NCBI GenBank assembly: GCA_947503555.1
Contig: CANNEE010000013.1
Coordinates: forward strand, 1-64,000
Source: an uncultured Shewanella sp.
GTDB taxonomy: Bacteria; Pseudomonadota; Gammaproteobacteria; Enterobacterales; Shewanellaceae
Length of the DNA: 64,000 nucleotides
Reading direction: 5' to 3'
Shown: one piece after another, positions 23,229 through 32,951 of the stretch
Numbering within the stretch: position 1 is the stretch's first letter
Layout: each line of letters opens with the position of its first letter
The notes under the pieces: generated by a model
Told to the model about the DNA's origin: nothing
Databases searched by the model: none
What the model saw: the letters and a program-made list of their open reading frames with translations, nothing else
Position numbers and translations under genes: made by a program

Positions 23229-26200
23229 ATGAAGTTCCGTCTTAGTTCACTGTCTCGTTTGATGGCAGTGGGGCTAGTAACTTGCCTGAGTTCGCAAGTT
23301 GTTGCGCTAGATAGCCAGCCCAAAGCCAATGATACCCAATCTAATCTAGGTTACTTTCGCGCACCAGCGCTTCATCAAAATACACTAGTGTTTACCGCAG
23401 AAGGCGATCTTTGGACTCGCGATCTTTCAGAGCTAAAGGCCAAGCGGCTAACGAGTCAGCCAGAACAAGAAATTGATGCCAGGATTAGCCCTGACGGTAA
23501 ATGGGTAGCCTATAGCGCCAATTACGAAGGTGCGAGTGAAGCTTATGTTATTGGTATTGATGGCGGACAACCTAAACGTGTGAGCTTTGAAAATAGCCGC
23601 GTTAGAGTTCAAGGTTGGACCAACGAGGGCGAAGTGCTGTACTCCACCGATAGTAGTGCCGGCCCATCAAGCTACTGGGTACTAAGAAGCGTTTCTCCTG
23701 AGACACTAAAGGTCACTGATATTCCCCTTGCAGATGCAATTCAAGGTGTTATTGATGATAAGGGTGAGTACATCTACTTTGTTCGCTTTGGCCTGCAAAC
23801 CACTGGCGACAACACCAAAGTTTACCGTGGCGGTGCTAAGGGCGAATTGTGGCGCTACAAGCTGGGCAGTAACAATGAAGCTGAGCCATTAAGCGCGCAT
23901 CATGAGGCGTCAATTCATACGCCAATGCTTTGGCAAGATAGGGTTTACTTTATCAGTGATAAAGATGGCAATGATAATATCTGGTCAATGAGTCTAACAG
24001 GCAATGACCTGCGTCAACACACTCAGTTGAAAGATTGGCAAGTGCGTGGTGCCAGCATGGATAATGGCCGAATCGTGTTTCAGCAAGGTGCAGATTTAAG
24101 TCTGTATGATATCGCTAAGGACACCATTAGCCCGTTAGATACGCACATAGTGTCTGATTTTCGCTATAGGCAGGAACATTGGGTAAATAACCCTCTGAGC
24201 TATATGAAAAACGCCACTTTATCTCCCGATGGTGACAAAGTCGTTATTACTGCCCGTAGTCATCTAGCGGTAGCGGGTACCGATAATAGTCGTTTAGTTG
24301 AGATAGGTGATGGCAAACATCGACTTCGCCAAGGCATACTAAGTACAGATGGAAAGTGGGTTTACGCCATTAGTGACGCCTCAGGTGAGCAAGAGATCTG
24401 GCGTTATGCGGCTGATGGCAGTGATGATGCCAAGCAACTGACCTTTAATGGTCACACATTACGTATGAGTTTGAGCCTATCGCCTGATGGACGTTATCTC
24501 GCCCATGATGATTATGATGGCAATGTGTGGCTGTTGGACTTAAAGAAAAATAACAACAGCAAGATTATCACCAATGGAGAAGGGTTAGGGCCTTATGCCG
24601 ATATCAATTGGTCTGGCGATAGCCGTTTTATCGCACTGACTAAGGCTGAAATCGGTCATCCTAGAACTCAAATCGTGCTTTACTCGGTCAAGGATAAGCG
24701 AGCCGAGACACTAACGAGTGATAAGTATGAGTCTTTCTCTCCAAGGTTTAGCGCCGATGGAAACTGGTTATATTTCTTATCTAATCGTGAATTTAACGCG
24801 ACACCGACCTCACCTTGGGGGGATAGAAATCTAGGGCCTATGTTTGACGATCGCACTCAAATTTTTGCGATAGCGTTAAATAAGAAAGCTAAGTTCCCAT
24901 TCCAACAGCCAAATGAGCTGATGGGCAATGAGGAGCAAGATGAGAAGGGCGATGAAACTGTCTCTGTCGACTGGAAAGGGCTTGCTAAGCGTTTATGGCA
25001 AGTGCCTGTGCCTTCGGGGAATTACAGCCAGCTGACCGTAAGCCAGAATAAGCTATATCTGCTGGATATGCCCCATGGCGCAGCTGCACCGTCACTTATG
25101 GTGGTCGATATCGATAACCGTTCACCCGAACTCGATGTGTTTGCCGATGATGTTACTCATTATGCGCTATCTAACTCAGGCGATAAGTTATTTGTGCAAA
25201 AAGGGACTAACGGCAGTACTCAGTTATTTGTGGTTGATGCCGGCGATAAAATGCCAGCCGATGTGAGTCAGTCTCAAGTACAAACCGCTCAGTGGCAGTT
25301 ATCTTTATTGCCAGAGCATGAGTGGCAGCAGATGTTTGAAGATGCTTGGTTGATGCACAGAGACTCTTTCTATGACAAGAAGATGCGCGGCTTAGATTGG
25401 ACCGCCACTAAGGCTAAGTATCAGCCCTTGGTGTCACGCTTAACTGACCGTCACGAGCTGAACGACGTGTTTAAGCAGATGATGGGCGAGTTGGACTCCT
25501 TGCACTCTCAAGTTCGTGGTGGCGATCTGCCAAAAGATGCTGATAGAGCTCAGGCTGCTAGTTTAGGTGCGAGATTAACGCAAACTAAGCAAGGGATCAC
25601 CATTGCCGATATCTACCAAAACGATCCCGAACTGCCTGCTATGGCTTCTCCGTTAGGACGCATCGATGTTGATGCGCAAGAGGGAGATGTGATTGTCGAG
25701 GTAAATGGTAAAGCACTTCAAACCTTACCACAGCTAACTAAAATGCTGCGCAACAAGGCTGGGGAGCAGGTACTGTTGACTTTAAAGCGCAAAAACAAGC
25801 TACATAAAGTCATAGTACAGCCAGTGGATTTAAGAACCAACGCCAAGCTGAGATACCTTGACTGGGTCAATACCAATAACCAAAAAGTCGCTAAGGCGAG
25901 TGATGGTGATATAGGTTATCTGCATCTTTATGCCATGGGGAGCGGCGATATTGCCAACTTTGCTCGAGAGTTCTATGCCAACTATAACAAGCAGGGCTTG
26001 ATTATCGATGTGCGTAGAAACCGCGGCGGTAATATCGACAGCTGGATTATCGAGAAACTACTGCGTAAGGCATGGGCGTTCTGGCAGCCAACCCATGGCA
26101 CGCCAACCACTAATATGCAGCAGACCTTTAGAGGTCATTTGGTGGTGCTAACGGATCAGCTAACCTATTCAGATGGTGAAACCTTCTCTGCGGGGGTGAA

Positions 26201-26534
26201 ATCCTTAGGACTTGCGCCGCTTATTGGTAAGCAAACTTCGGGCGCTGGTGTCTGGCTCTCAGGCCGCAATGGTTTGACCGATAAAGGTATGGCAAGAGTT
26301 GCCGAGTACCCACAATACGATATTAAGGGCAATTGGATTGTCGAAGGGCGAGGTGTGAGCCCTGATATTGAAGTGGATAACCTGCCTTATGCAAGCTTTA
26401 ATGGCCAAGACGCACAGCTTGAGCGAGCGATTACCTATTTGAAGAATAAGGTTGAGCATCAGCCAGTTGCGCCGCTGAAAGCCAAACCTTTACCGACCAA
26501 AGGTATGGCTCAGGATGCCCATTACCATAAGTAA
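23229..26534 (+). CDS. Tricorn-like S41 peptidase, secreted
   Basis: This is a 1101-residue protein with a Sec signal peptide (MKFRLSSLSRLMAVGLVTCLSS, cleavage after about VVA). The N-terminal two thirds form WD40-like/TolB-type beta-propellers (repeats such as ISPDGKWVAYSANYEG and SLSPDGRYLAHDDY). A tricorn C1 region follows at about 690-760, then a PDZ domain (about 780-850) and a C-terminal S41 protease domain. The segment TYSDGETFSAG places the likely nucleophile at Ser981, and DVRRNRGGNID is the conserved strand before it. Tricorn proteins degrade peptides; a signal peptide puts this one in the periplasm. A strong terminator follows. Confidence 0.9.
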   Translation: MKFRLSSLSRLMAVGLVTCLSSQVVALDSQPKANDTQSNLGYFRAPALHQNTLVFTAEGDLWTRDLSELKAKRLTSQPEQEIDARISPDGKWVAYSANYEGASEAYVIGIDGGQPKRVSFENSRVRVQGWTNEGEVLYSTDSSAGPSSYWVLRSVSPETLKVTDIPLADAIQGVIDDKGEYIYFVRFGLQTTGDNTKVYRGGAKGELWRYKLGSNNEAEPLSAHHEASIHTPMLWQDRVYFISDKDGNDNIWSMSLTGNDLRQHTQLKDWQVRGASMDNGRIVFQQGADLSLYDIAKDTISPLDTHIVSDFRYRQEHWVNNPLSYMKNATLSPDGDKVVITARSHLAVAGTDNSRLVEIGDGKHRLRQGILSTDGKWVYAISDASGEQEIWRYAADGSDDAKQLTFNGHTLRMSLSLSPDGRYLAHDDYDGNVWLLDLKKNNNSKIITNGEGLGPYADINWSGDSRFIALTKAEIGHPRTQIVLYSVKDKRAETLTSDKYESFSPRFSADGNWLYFLSNREFNATPTSPWGDRNLGPMFDDRTQIFAIALNKKAKFPFQQPNELMGNEEQDEKGDETVSVDWKGLAKRLWQVPVPSGNYSQLTVSQNKLYLLDMPHGAAAPSLMVVDIDNRSPELDVFADDVTHYALSNSGDKLFVQKGTNGSTQLFVVDAGDKMPADVSQSQVQTAQWQLSLLPEHEWQQMFEDAWLMHRDSFYDKKMRGLDWTATKAKYQPLVSRLTDRHELNDVFKQMMGELDSLHSQVRGGDLPKDADRAQAASLGARLTQTKQGITIADIYQNDPELPAMASPLGRIDVDAQEGDVIVEVNGKALQTLPQLTKMLRNKAGEQVLLTLKRKNKLHKVIVQPVDLRTNAKLRYLDWVNTNNQKVAKASDGDIGYLHLYAMGSGDIANFAREFYANYNKQGLIIDVRRNRGGNIDSWIIEKLLRKAWAFWQPTHGTPTTNMQQTFRGHLVVLTDQLTYSDGETFSAGVKSLGLAPLIGKQTSGAGVWLSGRNGLTDKGMARVAEYPQYDIKGNWIVEGRGVSPDIEVDNLPYASFNGQDAQLERAITYLKNKVEHQPVAPLKAKPLPTKGMAQDAHYHK

Positions 26535-26590
26535 GTTTACAGCTTATAGCCTAAGTTAATTGATGTATTAATTTAGGCTAACCATTTCTG

Positions 26591-26634
26591 GCGCCATCTA
26601 GCCTATAGTTCCCGGCTAGGTGGCGCTTTTTTAT
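26591..26634 (+). terminator. Intrinsic terminator after the tricorn-like gene
   Basis: A 13-base stem (26591-26603 with 26614-26626, GCGCCATCTAGCC with GGCTAGGTGGCGC) is followed by TTTTTTA. A further inverted repeat TAGCCTAAGTTAAT/ATTAATTTAGGCTA lies just upstream at about 26547-26580. Confidence 0.9.
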
Positions 26635-26659
26635 TGAAAAGTTCTTATCGTCTCAAAGA

Positions 26660-27142
26660 TTACGACTCAGGAAGGATGATTACCTGACTTAGAATGGAGT
26701 TAGCAATGAAACAATGTTGATGGGCCTTCTCGTGCATCTTGTTAAGACTAGCATCATCGACCGTTATACCTTGGGCAAAGGTGACTTTGGGCCTAAGGGT
26801 GATCGTTTCTAAAAAGGTTTTGCCTTTTGCATTGATCCCAAGCTCGGCGCTGGCATCATCTCGATATTCAACCACGGGTAAGCGCTTTTTATGGGCTAGG
26901 GCTAAAAAGGTCAGCATATGGCATGAGCTTAAGGACGCCAGCAAGGTTTCTTCTGGGTTAATCTTGTCATGACTACCAAAATATTCAGGCGCCGATGAGG
27001 CTTGAATCCTTTGTCCACTGCCAAAGCTTATCTGGTGATCTCGGCTAAACTCTGGTGCTTGAGATTTTAGTTTATCTTGATTCTCTTTTTTACTATTTGG
27101 CTGGTTGATGCCTTGCCAAAGAGTTGTAAGGTTAAAGCTCAT
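26660..27142 (-). CDS. OsmC/Ohr family protein
   Basis: This is a 160-residue cytoplasmic protein of the OsmC family of thiol-dependent peroxidases for organic hydroperoxides. The two redox cysteines are in NPEETLLASLSSCHMLTFLAL and AHQHCFIANS, both family signatures. The N-terminal half gives the beta-strand dimerisation part. The start ATG is at 27142. The gene is followed by the terminator region of the tricorn-like gene on the other strand, and upstream lies a MITE-like element, so its own promoter must be within or next to that element. Confidence 0.88.
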   Translation of the reverse strand: MSFNLTTLWQGINQPNSKKENQDKLKSQAPEFSRDHQISFGSGQRIQASSAPEYFGSHDKINPEETLLASLSSCHMLTFLALAHKKRLPVVEYRDDASAELGINAKGKTFLETITLRPKVTFAQGITVDDASLNKMHEKAHQHCFIANSILSQVIILPES

Positions 27143-27154
27143 ATTGACTCCTTG

Positions 27155-27424
27155 CTAGGGGCTGTTGATCTTTCAAGGTTATTTTTGCAGCAGTTTACAG
27201 CGTGCTTAAACAAGGCAGAGCTTGTGCGGTGTAGTTATTCTACATAAATGAGCGATAACGCAGTAGAAGTGCGCTGTAAACGCTGCCCTTCGGGCGCGAT
27301 TCAATGACATTTTCTCATTGTTGAACGAGAATTTACTTAGATTGCTAAGCTTCACCTCGTTCGCCGCGATAAAATGCCATTGACTTCGCGCAAAAACTAA
27401 TCAGCAAAGATCAACAGCCCCTAG
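27155..27424. mobile_element. MITE-like element, copy A (270 bases)
   Basis: Perfect 19-base terminal inverted repeats CTAGGGGCTGTTGATCTTT lie at 27155-27173 and, reversed, at 27406-27424. CTAG at each end may be a four-base target duplication or part of the repeat. The element has no gene. An inverted, diverged full copy is at 47596-47848 and a single end at 31361-31413. Shared internal blocks with copy B include GCGATAACGCAGTAGAAGTG and CACCTCGTTCGCC. The right end supplies the TAG stop of the adjacent AraC gene. Confidence 0.8.
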
Positions 27425-28311
27425 GTATTTGCTTGGGCTCTGCTGGCACCTGGACCAAACCCAAATTGGCGTTTATAGGCTTTAGCGAATGCTGCATCGT
27501 CTTGGTAGCCTACTTCCAGTGCAACTTGAATAACACTCTTACCCGCTTCGAGTTGTTTCTGGGCATGGGAGAGCCTGATTCTGGTGAGGTACTCAAGGGG
27601 AGTCGAGTTCATATAGCGCTTAAAGTGCTGGGCAAAGCTAGCGCGAGAAAAGCCGCCGAGCTCAGCCAGTGACATTAGGCTCCACTGTTTACCTATATCC
27701 TGCTCGATAGCCATCATCACCTTAGCCATCTTAGGATCGTTCAATGCTCTAAAATAGCCTAGTTGGCTATCATTTTGCTTAGCGAGATGACGTAGCAGTG
27801 CCAGAAAAAATAGCTCGCTCATTCGTCCCAATATGGCATCACTGGCATCAGCACCTAATAGCGCTTCATCCATTAGACCTTGTATCAGTCCTTTAAGGGC
27901 ACCTTGCTGCTCCTGATATTTGACGAGAATGCAGTTAGGAAGCTGTTTAATAATTGGATGCTGCTTATCTAAGCCAAAATCAAAGTAACCGCAAACCAGC
28001 CCAGTACTTTGAGGCAGGCTTTGTTCTATTGAGTAGGCGACAAAGTTATTCGCATTTTTAGTGAGCTCAAGATTGTCGCTATAGCTAATGATATGGGGAG
28101 CATCATGGGGAAAGATAACAATATCGCCTTGATTGAGTGGCTCTCCTAGGTAGTTATCACTATGCAGGTAAGCAGTCCCTGAGGTGACAAGATGGAAGCT
28201 GGCGAGCCCGGTGCCGGAAGTATCTGTGCTCCATGCATCACACACCAAAGAGCGATGAAAAATAGTGGCATTTAGCTGAAAGCTATTAAGAAAATCGTTA
28301 AGTAAAGCCAT
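27421..28311 (-). CDS. AraC family transcriptional regulator
   Basis: This 296-residue protein has an N-terminal cupin-type sensor domain (about 10-175; FHRSLVCDAWSTD, HSDNYLGEPLNQGDIVIFPHDAPH) and a C-terminal AraC double helix-turn-helix (about 195-290; SLMSLAELGGFSRASFAQHFKRYMNSTP and VIQVALEVGYQDDAAFAKAYKRQFGFGP). It should bind DNA and respond to a ligand. It is divergent from the small secreted protein gene at 28490, a likely target. Its stop codon TAG (27421-27423) is made by the CTAG end of the MITE-like element. Confidence 0.9.
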   Translation of the reverse strand: MALLNDFLNSFQLNATIFHRSLVCDAWSTDTSGTGLASFHLVTSGTAYLHSDNYLGEPLNQGDIVIFPHDAPHIISYSDNLELTKNANNFVAYSIEQSLPQSTGLVCGYFDFGLDKQHPIIKQLPNCILVKYQEQQGALKGLIQGLMDEALLGADASDAILGRMSELFFLALLRHLAKQNDSQLGYFRALNDPKMAKVMMAIEQDIGKQWSLMSLAELGGFSRASFAQHFKRYMNSTPLEYLTRIRLSHAQKQLEAGKSVIQVALEVGYQDDAAFAKAYKRQFGFGPGASRAQANT

Positions 28312-28489
28312 AGGGATTTTAAGGTGTGAGTTCCTATTGGTTAACTAGGTTGTTGATGCGTTATCGTGATTTAGACGATAAGACATAAACTTGATACGGA
28401 TAAACATACCTGAGTTATCAAGGTTTTCCTATTCTAACTCCATCGAAATTAATCGAGTTAATAGAATCTACTCTCATAGTAAGGAAAAC

Positions 28490-28870
28490 ATGATGAAAAA
28501 ATTACTAACCAGCCTATTTGCTATTTCGGCGCTTGTCTTTAGCTTTGCATCGACAGCGGCAACCCCCAGTAAGAATGATGACGGTGTTGTGGAAATTTAT
28601 CTTGAACAACACGGTGGGCATTTTTCGGCACGTGATACCTTAGCGGGTCTTAAACCGGGCAAGTATCAATTTATCATCGAAAATAAAGCGGGCAAATTGG
28701 TGGGGTTCCAACTGCAAAACTATAGCACCCATGCACCACTGGATATGTTTCCATTAGAGCCTGGTGAAACTAAACGCAGTGACGTGATCACAGTAACAGA
28801 AGAAGGGGTGAGATTTCGCTGCCCAATTAACCCTACACCTTGGTATGACATAGATGGCATTAAGGGGTAA
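28490..28870 (+). CDS. Small secreted protein with a cupredoxin-like domain
   Basis: This encodes 126 residues with a Sec signal peptide (MMKKLLTSLFAISALVFSFASTAA). The mature part of about 100 residues has the beta-rich pattern of a cupredoxin-like domain: VEIYLEQHGGHFSARDTLAGLKPGKYQFIIENKAGKLVGFQLQ, then PLEPGETKRSDVITVTEEGVRFRCPINPTPWYDI. The classical His-Cys-His-Met copper ligand set is not clear, so copper binding is uncertain. AAGGA lies upstream of two adjacent ATGs (28490, 28493). It is divergent from the AraC regulator. Confidence 0.75.
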   Translation: MMKKLLTSLFAISALVFSFASTAATPSKNDDGVVEIYLEQHGGHFSARDTLAGLKPGKYQFIIENKAGKLVGFQLQNYSTHAPLDMFPLEPGETKRSDVITVTEEGVRFRCPINPTPWYDIDGIKG

Positions 28871-28891
28871 TCATCAAAGTTTATTTTATAC

Positions 28892-28924
28892 TTCAGCTCA
28901 AGATCGCTTGGGCTGAATTTTTGT
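28892..28924 (+). terminator. Intrinsic terminator after the secreted protein gene
   Basis: TTCAGCTCAAG and CTTGGGCTGAA form an 11-base stem with one wobble pair, followed by TTTTTGTTT. Confidence 0.8.
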
Positions 28925-29086
28925 TTAAAAAAGATGCATTTCAAGGGCGCTTTTTGATGTGTGTTTGAATAATGATTGTTTTGTGGTGAAGTTCGGTTTT
29001 TAGGGTTTAATTTGATATGGGTCAATATCTTATGTTTGCTGCTTTGTGACACTAGGCGCGGATTTTTTATATAAGAATAAAAGATT

Positions 29087-30661
29087 ATGCGCATCAATCA
29101 GCCTGTTACCCAAAAAGAAAAAAAACTCACCCAAGACAGCATTTTGTTATCGACTACAGATCTTAATGGCAAGATTAAATATGTGAATGATGACTTTGTT
29201 GAGATCAGTGAATTTACCGCAGAAGAGATGTTTCATCAGCCCCATAATATGGTGCGCCATCCCGATATGCCTGAAGCTGCATTTGAATCCTTGTGGCAAA
29301 GGGTAAAAGGGGGCAAACCATGGATGGGTATCGTTAAAAACCGCAGTAAAAGCGGCGATCATTACTGGGTTAATGCCTATGTGGCGCCGGTTTATGAGAA
29401 TGGTCAAATTCATGAATTTCAAAGTGTCAGACGTCAAGCTACACCTGAGCAAATCAGTGCCGCTGAAAAGCTATATCAAGGCCTGCAAGGGGGAAAAACA
29501 CCTAGCTTAATGAAGCCTGCCAAGATCGGTTATGCCAATATGTTGATGTTATGGTCCTTATTTAGCCTAGTTATCGCCATGGCGTTAGCCAGCTCATCAA
29601 TAATTTTAGGTTTAGTGGTCGGCGTTTTGTCATTGATGCTTGGCCAATTTGGGTTACTAAAGCCATTTAGAACTCTGGTTGACAAAGCCAATAGTATTGT
29701 TGACGACCCTATCGCGAGAGCAGTTTATAGCGGTCGACAGGATGAGATAGGTCAGCTTGATCTAGCACTGCAGTTTTTGGTGACTGAAACGGGTGGTGTC
29801 GTTGGACGCATGGCAGACTCGGCAGGCTCTATCAGTACTCAAAGCCAGCACCTCAACCAAACGATTATTAGCACCCATGAACGAGCCGATAGTCAGAGCC
29901 AGCAGACCCATCAAGCTGCTACTGCCATGGAAGAGATGAGCGCCAGTTTTGCCGAGGTTAATCAGAATATTCATCAGGCTGTGGAGGAAGTGAATAACAG
30001 CCATAAAGCTGCAGAGTTAGGTCATGATCGCTTAATGACAGTGGTGGATTCTATTGGGCGGCTTAACACCGAAGTGGGCGAGTTTGCCAATGTGGTTAGT
30101 TCGATAGAGCAAGATAGCCAAGATATCAGTCAAGTATTGGAAGTGATTCGCGGCATTGCAGAGCAAACTAATTTACTAGCACTAAACGCCGCCATTGAAG
30201 CGGCTCGTGCCGGCGAATCTGGGCGTGGCTTTGCCGTAGTGGCCGATGAAGTAAGGCAATTATCGAGCAGAACGAGTGAGTCCACCTCCCAGATTGAAAC
30301 GATAGTGAATAAGTTCCAATCTAGCATGATGGCAGCTACTAAGGCGATGGAAGCTGGGCGCAGTCAAGCTGAGCGCTCAGTTGCTTTGGCCCAAGAGGCC
30401 GATGCCGCCTTTGAAGAGTTAAGGAGCTCTATCAATAAGATCAATCAGATGAGTGAAGATAACTCGGCAGCTATGTCTCAGCAGACATCGGTTGCTGGTG
30501 AGATTAGCGCCTCGATTCAATTAATCAATGAACTCGCATTAGAGAGCTTGGCACAAACTCAAGATGCGTCGACCTTTGGTGGTCAAGTCTCTCGTCTATC
30601 TTCTAAGACTCACCATTTATCGCAGCAGTTTTGGCAGCAAAGCGTGCAGCGCAAACTGTAA
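29087..30661 (+). CDS. Aer-like PAS methyl-accepting chemotaxis protein
   Basis: This 524-residue energy-taxis type receptor has an N-terminal PAS domain (about 20-120) with the Aer-type sequence [16 protein letters not shown], a hydrophobic hairpin anchor (about 150-195), a HAMP-like linker, and an MCP signalling domain with the hairpin tip [37 protein letters not shown]. In E. coli Aer the PAS domain binds FAD and reports respiratory state. The protein should couple to CheW/CheA at the inner membrane. The ATG at 29087 follows an AT-rich leader; no strong SD is visible. Confidence 0.93.
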   Translation: MRINQPVTQKEKKLTQDSILLSTTDLNGKIKYVNDDFVEISEFTAEEMFHQPHNMVRHPDMPEAAFESLWQRVKGGKPWMGIVKNRSKSGDHYWVNAYVAPVYENGQIHEFQSVRRQATPEQISAAEKLYQGLQGGKTPSLMKPAKIGYANMLMLWSLFSLVIAMALASSSIILGLVVGVLSLMLGQFGLLKPFRTLVDKANSIVDDPIARAVYSGRQDEIGQLDLALQFLVTETGGVVGRMADSAGSISTQSQHLNQTIISTHERADSQSQQTHQAATAMEEMSASFAEVNQNIHQAVEEVNNSHKAAELGHDRLMTVVDSIGRLNTEVGEFANVVSSIEQDSQDISQVLEVIRGIAEQTNLLALNAAIEAARAGESGRGFAVVADEVRQLSSRTSESTSQIETIVNKFQSSMMAATKAMEAGRSQAERSVALAQEADAAFEELRSSINKINQMSEDNSAAMSQQTSVAGEISASIQLINELALESLAQTQDASTFGGQVSRLSSKTHHLSQQFWQQSVQRKL

Positions 30662-30763
30662 TTTTAAATCTTGTTATTTGTGCTGGCAGTGGTGAGTTTA
30701 TCGCCTTGGAAATCAAATGGTGAAAATCGGGGCTGGTAACTTAAGTTGAAGTGGCATATATTG

Positions 30764-30796
30764 AAACCATCTGCTTGAGAAGCAGGTGGTTTTTAA
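30764..30796 (+). terminator. Intrinsic terminator after the chemoreceptor gene
   Basis: A 13-base stem (AAACCATCTGCTT with AAGCAGGTGGTTT, one wobble) with a three-base loop is followed by TT. The 265-base gap otherwise holds the promoter of hpf. Confidence 0.8.
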
Positions 30797-30927
30797 CATG
30801 AAAGAGGAGGTTATTAGCTGATATTTGGGATAAAAACATTAAAAGGTGGAATTATTTACTCTCTTTGCCTTGTATTTTGTGTTTCAGCCCCAAGCTCTAT
30901 TTATGTGGTAAATAAAAAGGAAAAACT

Positions 30928-31284
30928 ATGAAAATAAATCTTTCAGGTCATCATGTTGATATTACAGATTCAATCAAACAAGACGTTAACGAAAAGTTTT
31001 CCAAAATAGCTAAGCATTTTCCCAGTCTCATCTCTCTTGACGTTACTATTACAAAAGATCATAAGCAGTTCGAAGTCGAAATTCATACCAATTATGAAGG
31101 TAGCCGTGTAGCAGCTAAAGGCTGTGATGATGTAATGTATCCTGCGATTAATGAAGCCAAGAAGAAACTCGATGCGGCACTAAAGCATCGTAAGGGTCAA
31201 CTAAAGGCCGATCTTCACGAGAAGCCTGTGAGCACCACACCCGAAATCGCCCATGAAATTATTCAGGAGATGGAGCTAAAATAA
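30928..31284 (+). CDS. hpf: Ribosome hibernation-promoting factor (short HPF/RaiA type)
   Basis: This encodes 118 residues of the S30AE/HPF family. It binds the 30S decoding region in stationary phase, blocking translation and promoting 70S inactivation or 100S dimers. The N-terminal MKINLSGHHVDITDSIKQDVNEKFSKIAKHF and the DVMYPAINEAKKKLDAALKHRKGQLK helix are characteristic. The C-terminal tail is short, as in gammaproteobacterial HPF/YfiA. AAGGAAAA lies five bases before the ATG. A terminator follows. Confidence 0.92.
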   Translation: MKINLSGHHVDITDSIKQDVNEKFSKIAKHFPSLISLDVTITKDHKQFEVEIHTNYEGSRVAAKGCDDVMYPAINEAKKKLDAALKHRKGQLKADLHEKPVSTTPEIAHEIIQEMELK

Positions 31285-31319
31285 TCCCTTTTTAGCCGCT
31301 AATCAGTTTTCAAACAAAG

Positions 31320-31347
31320 AGCAAGCCTTAGGGCTTGCTTTTTGTTT
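31320..31347 (+). terminator. Intrinsic terminator after hpf
   Basis: AGCAAGCC and GGCTTGCT form an eight-base stem around TTAG, followed by TTTTGTTT. Confidence 0.85.
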
Positions 31348-31360
31348 GGTTAAATATTGA

Positions 31361-31413
31361 TAAGCACACTGTAAACTACAGCAAAAATAACCTTGAAAGA
31401 TCAACTGCCCCTC
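31361..31413. mobile_element. MITE-like element, copy C (single-end remnant)
   Basis: About 53 bases match the reverse complement of the left end of copy A (27155-27207) with roughly five differences, ending at TCAACTGCCCCT. Only one end is present, and the terminal CTAG has decayed to CTCG. It lies between the hpf terminator and the Cache kinase gene. Confidence 0.7.
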
Positions 31414-31500
31414 GTTAAGTTGCAACTTTCTCATTAGCTATAACAATCTTTATCTGGCAATGTTAACCTAGTGTCAGTTTAAGTTTGCCTTGAGCTGAGA

Positions 31501-32895
31501 ATGAATATAAACCAGAAGCTACACTTACTCTCCATTTTACCTGTGGTGGTCGCATTGACTGCTGTGCTAATTGTGACTCAGGTACAGTACCAGGCGCTAT
31601 CTGAGCAAGCCGTGTCCGTCTTTAGAGAAAATGTCATTAAACATAAAAAGGAAGAGTTAACTAACTATCTTGCCGTGGCTTCTGGTGCCATTAAACATGT
31701 TTATCACGACAAGAGTCTGACGAAAGAGCAGGCACAGAAGCAGGTTAAAGAGATTTTATCGGATATGCGCTTTGGCCTTGATGGCTATTTCTTTGTTTAT
31801 CAATATGATGGCACTAGCTTGGTATTACCTGGGCAGGAGTGGCGGATAGGGCAGAAGTGGCTAGATTTAGAAGATAAAAATGGCGTATTTATCATTCGAG
31901 AGCTGATTGAAAAGGCAAAACAAGGTGGTGGTTATTTACATTATGTCTTTAATCAGCCTTCGAAAGGTGGAGAAGTTAGCAAAAAACTCGCCTATGCCGA
32001 AGGTTTAGATGATTGGCAATGGATGTATGGCACGGGTGTTTATATTGAAGACATTGATGAGCAAACTGAACAGCTTAATCAATCTATATCCGAGCATATT
32101 AGTAAAACATCCTTGATGACCCTGCTGATTGGTACCCTAGCGGTATTTGCCGTGTTTTGGGGAGGTCTGTTCCTTCGCTTTGGTGAGCGGCGTTTAGCTA
32201 ACCAAAAGCTAAGGGCATTAAACGAACGTATTTTTCAAACCCAAGAGGAAGAACGTAAAAGGGTGGCGCGAGAGCTTCATGACGGTATCAGTCAAACTGT
32301 GGCGGCAACACGTTTTTCACTTGAAACTGCGCTTTTGAAATTAGAAATGGGACAAGATGGTAGTGATGAGCTAGAAAAGTCCATCGCTCAAATTCGCCAA
32401 ACCATGCAAGATATTCGCAGTATTTCCCATCAATTACACCCAGGTATTTTGGAAGATTATGGCTTAGGAGCCGCCCTTAATGAGTTAGGCAATGAGTTTT
32501 CTCATCGAACAGGCATAGAGGTAAAAGTGCAGCGATTGTCTGTTCGTAAAATTCTGTCGACTGAACTCAGTAGCGCACTGTATCGTATCGCTCAGGAGTC
32601 ACTTACTAACATTGAGCGACACTCAGGTGCGACTCGAGTCTTTATCTCCCTAAACCTGACGCCTAAGTGGTTAACGTTAGAGATCCATGATGATGGCCAA
32701 GGCTTTGACTATGAACAGTTTGAGCGTAATGCTAAGCCTAGTGAGGGGATTGGATTGAGAAATATGAAAGAGCGCATCCAGTTCTACAAGGGTAGTTTAG
32801 AAATTCACTCATCTAGAGGAGAGGGGATGACGCTCATTGCTAAGATCCCTCAGTCTGAGCTTAAGTATTATGGGGATGAGTATAATGAGGCATAA
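31501..32895 (+). CDS. Cache-domain sensor histidine kinase (NarX/UhpB class), kinase 1
   Basis: This is a 464-residue two-span sensor kinase. After a membrane helix (about 8-28), a periplasmic sCache-type domain (about 35-195) contains DMRFGLDGYFFVYQYDGTSLVLPGQEW and NQPSKGGEVSKKLAYAEG. A second helix (about 200-225) leads to HisKA_3 with the phospho-acceptor His260 in ARELHDGISQT, and a HATPase domain (QESLTNIERHSGA, DDGQGFD, GIGLRNMKERIQ). It is highly similar over its full length to kinase 2 at 36697. It has no adjacent response regulator and lies next to the TRAP genes, on the other strand. It probably signals through the regulator at 38100. Confidence 0.9.
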   Translation: MNINQKLHLLSILPVVVALTAVLIVTQVQYQALSEQAVSVFRENVIKHKKEELTNYLAVASGAIKHVYHDKSLTKEQAQKQVKEILSDMRFGLDGYFFVYQYDGTSLVLPGQEWRIGQKWLDLEDKNGVFIIRELIEKAKQGGGYLHYVFNQPSKGGEVSKKLAYAEGLDDWQWMYGTGVYIEDIDEQTEQLNQSISEHISKTSLMTLLIGTLAVFAVFWGGLFLRFGERRLANQKLRALNERIFQTQEEERKRVARELHDGISQTVAATRFSLETALLKLEMGQDGSDELEKSIAQIRQTMQDIRSISHQLHPGILEDYGLGAALNELGNEFSHRTGIEVKVQRLSVRKILSTELSSALYRIAQESLTNIERHSGATRVFISLNLTPKWLTLEIHDDGQGFDYEQFERNAKPSEGIGLRNMKERIQFYKGSLEIHSSRGEGMTLIAKIPQSELKYYGDEYNEA

Positions 32896-32951
32896 AAAAG
32901 CGTCATAGCTATTTGTTATGACGCTTTGGTATTCGCGCTAGCTAATCTCTG

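Noticed and set aside
26547-26580. Inverted repeat TAGCCTAAGTTAAT/ATTAATTTAGGCTA as a separate terminator
   Set aside because: It has no T run and the strong terminator follows directly; it is mentioned only as accompanying structure.
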